DNA from: Periplaneta americana
Taxonomy: Eukaryota; Arthropoda; Insecta; Blattodea; Blattidae
Assembly (NCBI RefSeq): GCF_040183065.1
Contig: NC_091120.1
Span: 15,331,708-15,395,707 of the forward strand
Length of the DNA: 64,000 nt
Reading direction: 5' to 3'
Shown: one piece after another, positions 34,740 to 45,990 of the stretch
How the letters are laid out: the number at the start of each line of letters is the position of its first letter
How positions within the stretch are numbered: position 1 is the first letter of the stretch
Position numbers and translations under genes: made by a program
Notes under the pieces: generated by a model
Told to the model about the DNA's origin: nothing
Databases searched by the model: none
Seen by the model: only the letters and a program-made list of their open reading frames with translations

Positions 34740-36490
34740 ATGGGCAAAAAAAGACTATCTTATGACGATTCTAATAACAAGAGAAAAAAAAAAAGAAGAG
34801 AAAACGACAGATCAGTCAGACCTACATTTCAAGCAACGGAATTGACATAAAAGAAAAAACATTTTCAGCAGTATCATTGTGTTGTCAAGAACAGTGCTAT
34901 CTCAAAGTACCTATTAGTAAGCAAGAAGAGCTTTTTGGAACGTTTTGTAGTGATCAAGGTAAGGAACACAGGATTCATTTTTAAGCCAATGTATGTCGAA
35001 GAAGTCAAGATACACACATTCGGAAGGCAACATTAAATCCAAAGAAGCTCAGGGAAAATATGTGGGAATATTTTCTCCATACAGATGGCACTACATTGAA
35101 AGTTTGTCGTGGTTTGATATTAAGGCTAAATCAGGTATCAGTTAAAAGACTCAGAGTTATTCAAGATAAAACACTGGCCAATGATTCATTTGTGGAGGGA
35201 AGAGCCAAACATTCACAAAATAGAGGCTAATATTTGCAAATGTTAGAAGAACGCCTAAACACAATTCCCAGCCAAGAAAGCCATTACTGCTCACACAAAT
35301 CTTCTTTCAGGTATTTCGAAGATTCGAATCTAAGTGTCAGAATACTGTACGATCTTTTTTGGAAGAAATTCTTAGAGGTAAAAAGCTCCAAATGAGTTAT
35401 GTTACGTAACTTCAAATATTTCAATCAACACTGTAACTACAGCTTCAAACAGCCTAAAACTGATGTTTGTGATTTTTGCACTGCTTGTGAAATGAAACTT
35501 AATGCTGTCAAAAATGATCTTTGCAAAGAAGAATACATGACCCACAAAAGAAGTGTACAGGCATACTTAAAAATGAAGCAGAACTTTATTTGTAAAGCTA
35601 AAAGTGTACTCATCTTGTTATGGAGTTTGATTATGCACAGAATCATCCTGTACCCGAACAAAATGTGACTAGCCAATTTTATAAATGCTTATTGTGGTTA
35701 AATGCTGTCAATGTCCATATACACAACGACGATTCTTCGTTTATGTACTGTTTCTTGGAAATGAAAGCCAAGAAAGATTCCAACTCAGTTGTATCATTCG
35801 TTCATGATGCATTGGAAAATAAGTTGGAGTTTCCAAACGTGAAGCATGTTGTTCTGCTCTCCGATGCCTGTGGTGGTCAGAATAAGATCTCAGTGGTGAT
35901 GTCATTTTCTTAATGAATAGCTAAAGATATTAACATGGAGGTTATCCACCTTTTACCAGTTCGGGGACATTCGTTTGGTCAATGTGATCAAAAAACTTTG
36001 GCCTTATTAAGCCAAAAGTGAAGAAGCAACCATATCTACTGCTAAACCCTACTTGTCAGTGATGATGATGGCCAGAAGTCATCCGTCTCCCTTTATTGTT
36101 TTTATGGACAGAAACTAATAAACTGGAAAGAAGGTCATGAACCATACGTTTTCAACCGATGGTCAAAGGAACTGTATTTCAAATACAGAAGTATGTTCTG
36201 CTGAATACTGCCGATGGTTCTGTACTAGCCTTAATAACGTACACAGTTGATTACACATCCTTCTGGATTTGGGAAAAGAAACACAGTACTGAAGGTCTGA
36301 AAACCATTAAACTTTCCATGGTGTATTTCAGTCCAGTAAAGCCAGAAAAATAAGAGGATATCACAGATTTGTTTCAATACATGGATGCTGAAAGCTGTTT
36401 CTGGTTGATCAGCATGTTTGAAGAAAGCCACCAGCAACCAAAAATTGCCTAAAACACCTCTCCACTCTGGACAGAATGGTTTGAACATTA
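34740..36490 (+). pseudogene. Unclassified DDE-like transposase, broken
   Basis: Pieces in three frames follow one order. First KTDVCDFCTACEMKLNAVKN (35460), a CxxC-type finger; then FDYAQNHPVPEQN (35620); then SQFYKCLLWLNAVNVHIHND, VVLLSDACGGQNKISVV (35850) and RGHSFGQCDQ (35965). The series 'D-[YF]-A-Q-N ... S-D-x-x-G-G-Q-N-K ... R-G-H-S-F-x-x-C-D' recurs in an arthropod transposase-like family whose Asp residues look like a DDE triad. I cannot name the superfamily. Several frameshifts and stops make it inactive. Confidence 0.55.
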
Positions 36491-36499
36491 TTTCAGCAA

Positions 36500-37330
36500 G
36501 CAGAAAAATAAATAATGTTATGTGATGTAGGGCAGTGCTATATTCATATTACACAAAGAAATATTCTGTAAAAATCATATAGTACCGGTATTGTAAAGTT
36601 TTATTATGCTTTAACAGTTAAATCAGTTTATCAACATCCAAGAACGTACTATTCTTTATAGTTTCAAATTTAGACTGATTTCAGGAAAAGGGGCACATAA
36701 TGGCTTATAAAAAATAATATTTTAAAATTAAATATATTGATAAAGATGCTTTGTATTGTGAAAGTGGGTTCATAATGATATTCTACATATATTTAATTTA
36801 ATCTTGTATGCAAGAATAAAGTGTTCATTGAAATAAATTAAAACAAAATCTTTAAACTAGGATTACTCGAATCACCATATTGTCTTACGTGCTCTTCTTC
36901 AGGAAATGGCCTCAATTGTTACAAATCACACCACTTCTAGTGACTTGATTCTTTACAGTTCAGCTTTGCATCCTAATCTGCAGTATTAAGAGTTTACAAG
37001 AAAACAATATTATTTAAAATAAATGAATAGAGATTAAAAAGAAACACATTCATATTAAAAACCTCATTAAGACTATAAAATTTATTATTTACAAGCCACT
37101 GTTTAAGTGCAGCTGCATATTAATCAGATTAATAATGTGGGCTTCTAGTTGTAATTTATTAAACATGTTTTAAAGCCACAGTTGTAAAACACATTTTAGT
37201 TACATTTACTCTTGTATTTAGCACATCTAACTGATAAATAAACCTAATGGAATACTGGTGCACATCAGATTTCTCCTGGTATTGATTTAAATTCTTTTTA
37301 AGTTTGATTGAACACTGAAATATATATTAA
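36500..37330. other. Intergenic, nothing recognised
   Basis: AT-rich; no supported feature. Confidence 0.35.
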
Positions 37331-37342
37331 GATTAATGGCTG

Positions 37343-37620
37343 TCAGAATACCCTCCTCAACAAATGAAGGTGTACAAGAAGACAAAAAGAACCAGTAACA
37401 ATACGAATAGCCTTTTTCTGCAGGATTAAAATCTTAGAAATGCTACTGTCATTACCCCATATATGAATCCCATGTAACATTATGATGTTTAAAAAATACA
37501 TAAGTGGCATTCTTGAGATAGGTCTTTGAGTCCAATTTCTTTTAATTGTCTCAGCAAATAGATGACCCCAGATAATCTCGTACAAACATAGTTTGTATGA
37601 CATTCCCTCATCCCTTCATG
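37343..37620 (-). mobile_element. Non-LTR reverse transcriptase C-terminal fragment
   Basis: The minus-strand frame reads LNIIMLHGIHIWGNDSSISK then ILILQKKAIRIVTGS. This is the Jockey/CR1 block 'L-x-Y-G-I-x-x-W-G-N-S ... I-L-Q-K-K-A-I-R-I'. No tail or target duplication is visible. Confidence 0.6.
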
Positions 37621-37871
37621 CAAAATGTTTGAAATGACTTTACAGATATTTGCTTCTACATTTTGCATAATTTAAAACTACAAAAACTTGTTTCTTTATA
37701 TGATAACACCGTTCTCAAACAAATTATAAGAAACACGATAGTTTGCGCTACACTACTCACGAATGAGTAATTCCTTCAGTGTTCTTAAACAATTAGGTAA
37801 AATAATAGCTTGCACTACATTATGCATAAATGAGGAATCCCTTCAGTAGCTCACAACAGTCTGAGGTGACT

Positions 37872-37995
37872 ACTATTACTGGAGAAAAATTAGTTCCAGC
37901 ATTAGGAATTGAACCCAGGACTTCTCAGCTTGGCACGCTGAGGAGTCCTGAGTTCGATTCCTGGTGCCAGAACGAATTTTTCTCCAATAATAGTA
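37872..37995. repeat. Palindrome built from tRNA-like halves
   Basis: TATTACTGGAGAAAAATT at 37873 and its inverse at 37975 bound two arms of ~58 bases meeting at CTCAGC-TTGGCAC-GCTGAG. Each arm carries a B-box-like motif (GAGTTCGATTCC, and inverted GAATTGAACCCAGG). It looks like two head-to-head tRNA-derived units. Confidence 0.6.
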
Positions 37996-37999
37996 TGTA

Positions 38000-40020
38000 T
38001 GTGATGACTACATAAGTCATGTAATACAGATTATTCAATTATAAGAATATAGTCTGAGGTGAACTGCATGCATGCAACACTGAACAAATGCCCTTGGACT
38101 TTGGCATGTACAACAGGTGCACTGTGGAATGCAGTGTTTCTGCATGTCCATTGGCATCATATATGGAGGTTTCTGTATTTTATGTGAGTAATCAAAAAGT
38201 TCTACAATCTGGTGTGGGGAAAAATTATAGAACTTGTTTATGTTGGTAATATTTCTTTGTTACTCAAGTTACTATTTATTACATATGAAGCTGAATTGCA
38301 TATTGAAGTGATTGATACATTACCTGTCATATGATTGTTACGAATACATATGTTTAATTAGGATTAGTACTTCTAAACCTAATTCCAAGCTCAAATACAA
38401 AATATATGTAAAATTAAGAGGTGTCAGGGAACTAAGTTGCAATTATTTTTATTTAGACTCGTTAAAGATATATGGGTTAATTTTATTGGAACGATTTCTA
38501 GAAAATTGTGGGGATTTTGGATCATTTTATAAACTTCTAGCTTAACTTTTAATATTGTTAACATGTAAAAACATCTTTATTAAAGGCAACCAGACTGTTG
38601 TAACAACTGGCACTGTGTTTGTAATACTAGGATTGAAAATTAACTTACTTTTGATTCAAAACCTGTTGAATTTTCACTTAATGGCCTTATGGAGAGGTTC
38701 GTTTTGAGTTATTATACTGCCAGACAATAAGAAGTCATTTTATTTCTAAAAATGTGTAGGTTAATGGGGTAACCAAGAATGGTTTACAATTATGAGTTGC
38801 TTGTAATGGTATAAATTGTAAAATAAAGTGGTGAAACAGTGAGCAACATTCCTATTTAACATAATGATAATAATATCCACTTTCCTCTCTTAAAGTAAAG
38901 TCTCTTACTTTCTCTAGGTTCCTTTTCATGAATCCTGTTACAGATAATGTCGCAGTATAAGTAGAAACAGGCAAAATATGAAATTTCATATTCTAAACCA
39001 TTTCTGTTAGCAGTATGGTAACAAGGATTTTCACAGTTCACAATATGTAAAAGGCAATTGACTGCAAACAAATTTTCTTATTTCATAAAAATCTTATGTT
39101 TTTCATATTTTGCATGATTTTTCTCCTGCATTAATATTTCTATAATTAATACTGAACTGGGCTTTCCGAGTATGAGACAATAAAGATGTTTTCCAGGAAA
39201 CACTGGAACAATCCAAGTCGCCCATTCCACCAACATTCCAGGATTCCTAAGGGCAAGTAATACCTCCAAATTTTCTTTTATAGTCATTGAACTTGTACTG
39301 CCAACGAATTCGAGAAGTCAAAACAAATGTGGTTCCTATGCCATCTTTGCTCATTCTTTCGAATCCAGTGCAAATCTTTTCAATGTTTTCATGTGTACTT
39401 TTATATGTGTAAATTAATGTTTTAAACGTGTTTCAACCATCAGTTTTGCTGTCTACTTAATTTCTTCTCATTTTTTAACTTCATGGGTTTTTCATTGTAC
39501 AGAAAGTGTAATCTTTTGCCAGAATTTGCGAAGTTACTTGTGTTGTAATATAACCAGTGTTGAGTTCAGCTGATACAGGAACTATTTTTTTCCTCTTCAT
39601 TATAAAAAAAATGCAGTATCTAGTTCTTGCATTCTGGTAAAGATTTGATGATGCCGAAAAACCATTTAATTAAGCAAATTTACTGCATTTTATTTGACAG
39701 TTTATTAAACCCTAAAGGTTTATTATGTAAATAATGATTTAAGCCTGCCCCAAATAGTTTAGAAACGAATATATTTTAGCATTGAAATATTTATTTGATA
39801 ATTTCATATTGTGACAAAATTTTTTGTAATGTGCTTGTGTCTAGTCATAAGTATGTGGACACCAAAAAAAAAGGTTGGATTCCATAAAAACAAAAGATGT
39901 TGAACAGCTGTGTTGTATTTAGTTATATTGTCTTTTCATTGAGGTATCAGTTATAATGAAGTTTCATATAATAGGCCTGGTAGTTTAAAAATGCTACCTT
40001 ATGTCCCCACATAATGAACA
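38000..40020. other. Intergenic, nothing recognised
   Basis: No supported gene or bounded repeat. The minus-strand frame at 39078-39287 has no motif I recognise. Confidence 0.35.
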
Positions 40021-40035
40021 CACTCCAATCAGGCA

Positions 40036-41660
40036 GTGTCACCTGGCACGTACCATTGCTCTCTAACCGAACATGCCTTATTGGATGAATACCAATCCGG
40101 GTTCAGAAATGGACATAGTACGACTACAGCACTACTAAAAGTGAATGAGGATATATGTGAAGCCACGGATGAATGTAAATTAATATTACAGACATTACTT
40201 GACTTCAGTAAGGCATTTGATACAGTTGACATGGACCTTCTATTATGTAAATTAAGACTTCTGAATCTTTCTGAAAGTTCTGTTACTTGGTTTGAATCCT
40301 ACCTTCGCGACCGTCAACAATGTGTCATTGCATGCGATTATTCTTCAAAATGGTTTGTCGTGAAATCTGGAATTCAACAAGGATCAGTTCTCGGACCTTT
40401 ACTCTTCATGATCTATATTAATGACGTGACTAATATGATAAAACACTGCAAATACCATATGTATGCTGACGACTTGCAAATTTATTTGCATTTCCACCCT
40501 GACGAGACTAGTGACGCAGTAAACAAAAATAAACGAAGACTTAAATTCGATTTCACTGTGGGCACACAAATTTGGATTAAGGTTAAATCCAGAGAAATCG
40601 CAAGCAATCATAATGGGACATAATCGTCTACGAAGCACTCTTGATAGTAGTACTATACCACATATAATATTGAATGGGATTATTGTTAAATACAGTGAAA
40701 CAGTTCAAATTCTTGGCATTTTTATGGATAGCGATCTAAATTGGAATACTCAAGTAACACACATTTGCAAAAAAATATTTTCTCAACTTCACTCCTTGTT
40801 TCATATGAAAGAATTTCTACCACTTAGTCTAAAAAAGAATCTTATTCAGACGCTTGTAATGTCCCATTTTGATTATTGCGATTCCTTGCTAACTAATGTA
40901 AGTTCACTCTTAGCTGAGAGACTACAACGTGTTCATAATGTGTGCATACGATTCATCTGCAATACTCGTAAATTTGACCATATAACACCTTCCCTCCAGT
41001 TACTTTCATGGGTGCGTCTGAAGGAATGAAGAACAATACATTCACTGTTTCTTCTGTTTAGAATCATGCATACTTCTACTCTGAATTATCTGTTATCGCG
41101 CTTTCAATTTCTTACAACTCTTCGAAACTGGCATCAAGCACTTCTTTCTATCCCTCATTATAGAATGTCTTTATACTCATCCTCCTACATTGTAGAAATA
41201 CCTCGCCTCTGGAATTCGTTACCTAATGATGTCAGGGACTGCCGGACTTTATCACAATTCAAAATTAAATTGGAAAATTTTGTCTTAGTTAATGTTTTTT
41301 AGGTATTGCTAGAAGTATTGATTTGTGTTTTTTTTTCTTTTTCTTTTTTTAACCTACATTAAAATTGCAAGTTTCTTGTTTATGTTAGTTAATTAGTTAG
41401 GATAGAATTAATTATGATACTTAATCACTCATTTAAAGTTTGTGTGACTGCAATCTGTATATTTTTGTGTGGCTTTACTTTGTTTATAGTGTTTTTTTTT
41501 TCTCTCTCTCTCTCTCTTTATTCTTGTGTAGCTTTACTTTGTATATTATAGTGTATTTTTTTCCGGTTTATTTCTATTATTGTATTTGTATTCCTGGTGT
41601 TGTGGAAGAGAAGGCCTAATGGCCTTCACTACACCAGAATAAATAAATAAATAAATAAAT
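40036..41660 (+). mobile_element. Jockey/CR1-type non-LTR retrotransposon, partial reverse transcriptase
   Basis: Frame 40036-40620 contains LLDEYQSGFRNGHSTTTALL, motif A LDFSKAFDTVD, motif B SGIQQGSVLGPLL and catalytic YADDLQIY. A frameshift at ~40610 moves to 40613-41026 (LGIFMDSDLNWNTQV, FDHITPSLQLLSWVRLKE), a TGA, then HTSTLNYLLSRFQ ... PRLWNSLPNDVRDC to 41302. The 3' hairpin is at 41594-41637 with tail (AAAT)n. The endonuclease domain and start are missing. All three catalytic aspartates survive, but frame breaks inactivate it. Confidence 0.88.
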
Positions 41661-42190
41661 TGCTACGTCATTACTCAGGCTAGCGCCTGACACTGCCTGA
41701 TTTCTCATAGTAGCACCAGTATAGCGGTTGAATACGGTAGCTCTAATTCCATCCCCTGCCAATTGCGAGGTTCATTCTGTGGTAAAGTATTTGAACGCAC
41801 AGAACATGGCACCGATCGAAATCCATTGTCAACTGTGTCAAGTGTATGGGCCGGACATCATGAGCAAGCAGATGGTGCGTTGCTGGTGCAGCCAGTTTTC
41901 AGAAGGTCGGCAGAATGTGCATGATATGGAGTGCAGTGAGCGGCCAGCCCTCTCCACGGACGATCTTGTGGAGGAAGTGCGGCAGCACATTGTGGAGAAC
42001 CGTCGCTTTACGATTACGGAACTTGCCAGCTATTTTCCGCAGATCTCCCGCTCTTTATTAAATGAAATTATCACGAAGTACCTGTTGTTTAAGAAAGTGT
42101 GTGCCAAGTGGGTGCCGAAGCAACTGATACCCGAACACAAAACAAAGCACATGGGATCAGCATTGGCATTTCTGGAGCGATACCATGATG

Positions 42191-43292
42191 ACGTTACTAT
42201 TTATTGATTTTGAAAAAGCGTTTGACTCGCTGAATAGAGATTATACATGGAGAACAATAACAAAATTTGGTATACCAGAAAAAATTTGTAGACTAATTAA
42301 ACTTATGAAAACTATACTTGTAATGTCATACACAAAGGTATGCTGTCAGAAAATATAACAACTACATGCAGAGTGAAACAGGGTTACATTCTTTCTCTGA
42401 TCATATTTCTGATTATTGTGAATGATATTATGGAAAGGTCTGTTGGCAATGCTAGAAGAGGTATAAGATGGGGATTAAACGATACCTTGGAAGATCTGGA
42501 TTTCGCTGATATCTGTTTGCTCTCCCATAGTTTTGGTGATATGCAGAATAAAGTTAATACTTTATTAGAAGTAATAAAAGGGGCTCATATGAAAATAAAC
42601 TTAAAGAAAACTAAAGAAATGACATTAAATAGTAAAAATACAGATAGAGTTATAATAAATAATAATACCATTGATACTGTTCAAGAATTTAAATATCTGG
42701 GTAGTATAATTGACAAGGATGGTGGAGCCTTTGAGGATGTAAAAAACCGAATAAAAAATGCAAACGGTGCATTTGTCCAGTTGTACCCAATATGGAAGTC
42801 TTATATTATATCTAGATCTACAAAAATTAAAATCTTTAACAGTAACGTGAAATCAGTCTTATTGTATGGCTGTGAGACATGGAAAACAAGTAAAATTATA
42901 CAAAATAAACTGCAAACATTTGTTAATAGATGTTTATGAAGAATCTTAAAAATTAGATGGCCAGATATAATCACAAACTCAGAACTATGGAAGAAAACAA
43001 ATCAGAAAGAAATTACAATAGAAATCAAAAGATGAAAATGGAATTGGATAGGGCACACAATCAGGAAAGAAGATGGAGCAGTAGAAAGAATGGCTTTGGA
43101 TTGGAACCCCCAGGGTAGTAGAACAAGAGGAAGGCCAAAAAATACATGGAAGAGAACAGTTTTGGAGGAAATTGCTAGGGAGGGGAAAACATGGAGCGAA
43201 GTGAAGAAGTTGGCTACAAATAGGGTCCGATGGAGGCACTTTGTGAATGCCCTATGCTCCTCATGAGGAGATACAGGAGTTTGATTGATTTG
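42191..43292 (+). mobile_element. Non-LTR reverse transcriptase fragment inside the mariner
   Basis: Bounded by ACCATGATG at 42182-42190 and 43293-43301. Begins at RT motif A (FIDFEKAFDSLNRD). A frameshift leads to the main frame 42340-42936, with LEDLDFADICLL (the YADD position altered to FADI), FKYLGSIIDKDGG and LLYGCETWKTS. The tail reads WIGHTIRKEDGAVERMALDW and RTRGRPKNTWKR. It ends with the palindrome CTCCTCATGAGGAG (43257-43270) and a TTGATTGATTT tail. Confidence 0.87.
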
Positions 43293-43509
43293 ACCATGAT
43301 GCCGGCAACGAGTTTCTGGACTGGATCGTGACAGGTGATGAAACATCGGTTGCACATTTTACCCCAGAAACCAAACAGCAGTGAATGCATTGGCGTCACA
43401 GTGGATCTCTGACCATGACCAAATTCAAGCAGACTTTGTCGATACAGAAAGTGTTGTACACAGTCTTCTAGAACAGAAAGGACATTCTACTCATCAAGTT
43501 CCTGGCCAG

Positions 43510-44181
43510 TTCATCAAGTTTTAAAATATGTGTTTAATCTCTAACTACAGTCAGTGTATTGTTATTAGTATCTATTTGTTGTTACCTATTGGTTTAAAAA
43601 GAATGTGTAATTTTAAGTCAATTTTTCTACTATTCCTTTACTGTTTACATTTGTTTTTAAATCTTTTGTATTGCCCCTACTATTATATATTGCCCTTCAA
43701 GAATTTCGTTAGTTATAAGTCATTACTTGTGCTATTATTTCAATTATTGTACCTGTTCCTGAATCACGTATATAACTTGTAACCATAAATCATTGCTTGT
43801 AATATCCTTTTATTACTCTTAACTGTTCCATTGTTCATGATTTAAATATAAATTTGAAAGTGAAAGTCAAACTCTGTTATATTAATGTACTAATGATTAT
43901 CTTTTTAGGTCGTGTATTTACTCTGAAAGGGTTAGACATTCTTGTATATCTTTGAATTGATTATTCCTCAAACATCTCATTAATCTTTAACAGGATCCAT
44001 TCTTTCATTAAGGTGCATTCTTGTACATAATTCGTATGAATTGTAACCTTGACCACAATTTTGTATTATAATTTTATTATTGTTTATTGCTTATAAAATA
44101 TGTATTTTGATGCCAACTATAACCCTAATATACCTCAGGGTGAAATAGGGTTTATTAAATTGGATAATAATAATAAAAAAA
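43510..44181 (+). mobile_element. Non-LTR 3' UTR fragment inside the mariner
   Basis: Flanked by AAGTTCCTGGCCAG at 43496-43509 and 44182-44195. No protein is recognisable. The 3' end has a stem AACCCTA/TAGGGTT (44121-44152) and an ATAATAATAATAAAA tail, so this is a heavily 5'-truncated retroelement. Removing it restores the mariner frame (KFLARGETV). Confidence 0.85.
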
Positions 44182-44414
44182 AAGTTCCTGGCCAGAGGTG
44201 AGACGGTGAATGCTGAACGTTACTGTGCAACAATGAAGAATTTGCGAAGGGCCATTCAGAACAAGCGGGGTGGGATGCTCGGTGCAGGTGTTATCCTGCA
44301 TGATAACACTCGGCTCACAACAGCTCTTCCGCAGCAGTTCCACTCTATATCCAGGGTTTCGCTCCCAGCTATTTCCATCTTTTCTTGCACCTCAAGAAAT
44401 TTCTGTCTGATCAG

Positions 44415-45330
44415 CAGGCTTCGAGACTTTGGACCCGATACAATAAGTTTACTGTGCATGCACTATAGGTTGTTGACTCGCTGCAGGTAGATAGAGATGT
44501 GTTGAGGTAACAACGTTGCTATTTAGAATAGAGTACGGTAGTATGGGGGAACACACACATATGTACATTCTAAAAGTAAATATACATTACACAATGACAA
44601 TGTCAAAAGAATGTGAAAAGCATTTATTCTCCTGTCTTTTATAAGCATTTGTGTTTAATTATACACAGTGTTAATGGTGGAAATAAGCATGTAGCAATTT
44701 TAATTTTTTCATTTATCCTATTGGTCGTCTTTAGGAAGTGCAGTTACAGTACCGAATTGCAATGTACTACAAGATACATCCTCAGTGTCTCAAACGTAAA
44801 TCTTTTTCTGTTACCTGCCAAAGTTTGTACTGTGAAAAGCTGCGCTCTACTTTGCATGACGTGATAGGAGCAAAACAAAAAAACCTAACATCATTGCAGT
44901 CTCTAAGAGACAGTCCTTTATTCTCGGGTGACTCTATGTCCACAAATTTGCTGTTTATGTTTCACAATGCTCCATATCCGTTATTTGTACATAAAATTGA
45001 TTTCCACTTCTGTTTTACACGTTCAGTACCCGGTGTACTTGATGTCTCATTAATTCTCTGCATCATTTTCTAAATTAATTTGAGGGCTTCCGGCATCTCT
45101 TGCTCTTACTTTTCTAATGTGTAACAGTTTCAGACACAGTTTGAAAATAGGTTTGTATGAAAACCAAGTTATTCGTCAGAACCTTCAAATCCAGAGCATT
45201 TTCCTTTGCGTATTTGTTGGCATTCATTCTACAGTACCCCCACCCACTGTACGCTTTACCACTATACTCAGTACGTCGTTATGTGGATTTCCCACTGAAC
45301 TGCTCTATTGGTCCGAAGTTTCGAAGCCTG
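44415..45330. mobile_element. hAT-type MITE inside the mariner
   Basis: Ends CAGGCTTCGAGACTTTGG and, inverted, CAGGCTTCGAAACTTCGG, flanked by the 8-base CTGATCAG at 44407-44414 and 45331-45338, as for hAT elements. The 916-base interior encodes no recognisable transposase. Confidence 0.78.
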
Positions 45331-45597
45331 CTGATCAGCATCACGTGTATCACAGTGATATTAAGTTGCAGGCATTGTGTAACAGCTTACACACTGGTTC
45401 CTATCCCAGGCAGCAGACTTCTACGACACAGGATTACAAAAGTTGATCCCACGGTATGCCAAATGTTTCAGTTCTGGTGGTGGTTATGTGGAAAAATAAT
45501 GCAACACTTGCTGTATCTGCTACAATAAAGCTTGTCCGTGGAATTGCATTTTCTTTCTGTTGACCTAGGGAAACTTACTTTCTGGACGCCCCTCGTA

Positions 45598-45846
45598 CTT
45601 TAAGCTCTTTTAGCCGGTAGCTTTGGAGGTAATAGGGACTGGTGGGATTGTAGATATTCTTTTTTTCCTTATCGACTTCTGCCAGCTGTTCCTCATTCGT
45701 TTCGAAATGAGCAGTAGAGTCAGTTATGAATCTGGATCTTGTAGATTCCTTGAAAGCTATTATATCTATGTGCTGTGTACTGCCATGTACTTCTTCAAAG
45801 GTGTTGTAATCAGCATCTTTAAGGGAATGGCTATAACTAATCATAC
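45598..45846 (-). pseudogene. R2-like restriction-like endonuclease fragment
   Basis: The minus strand reads DADYNTFEEVHGSTQHIDII, then STAHFETNEEQLAEVDKEKK and NIYNPTSPYYLQSYRLKELK. It follows the same pattern as the fragment at 13470-13935 (E-V-H ... D-I-I ... D-x-T-x-x-F-E). The sequence continues up to the right end of the mariner, which probably inserted into this older element. Confidence 0.6.
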
Positions 45847-45990
45847 AGAGTTTGTAGATTTCTCGAAAGCTATTATATCTATATGCTGTGTACTGCCAGT
45901 GACGGAGAGACCATGTACTTCTTCAGAGGTGTTGTAATCGGCGTCATTAAGGGCAGTGGCTATAGTTGATCATACTTGCTGGTTTCTAGC
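45740..45990. repeat. Tandem duplication of ~115 bases within the endonuclease fragment
   Basis: The segment with GAAAGCTATTATATCTATGT and CATGTACTTCTTCAAAGGTG (45749-45846) is repeated at 45855-45975 with ~10% differences and a small insertion (GTGACGGAGAGAC). Confidence 0.8.

Larger units (their letters stand above)
41728..45595 (+). mobile_element. mariner transposon interrupted by three later insertions
   Basis: The transposase starts at 41728 (EVHSVVKYLNAQNMAPIEIH, helix-turn-helix region; RFTITELASYFPQISRSLLN). It breaks at 42190, resumes at 43302 (EFLDWIVTGDETSVAHFTPE, first catalytic Asp), and breaks at 43509. It resumes at 44196 (NAERYCATMKNLRRAIQNK, HDNTRLTTA, second Asp; FHLFLHLKKFLSDQ), breaks at 44414 and ends after 45339 with QAADFYDTGLQKLIPRYAKC. 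The right terminus ends GGACGCCCCTCG before TA at 45596. The left terminus was not found. Confidence 0.87.

Noticed and set aside
39078-39287. 69-codon minus-strand frame with a Pro/Gly-rich segment as a gene fragment
   Set aside because: No family recognised and no splice or repeat context to support it.
43002-43355. Minus-strand Pro/Ser-rich frames of 84-117 codons
   Set aside because: They are antisense shadows of the reverse-transcriptase tail on the plus strand.
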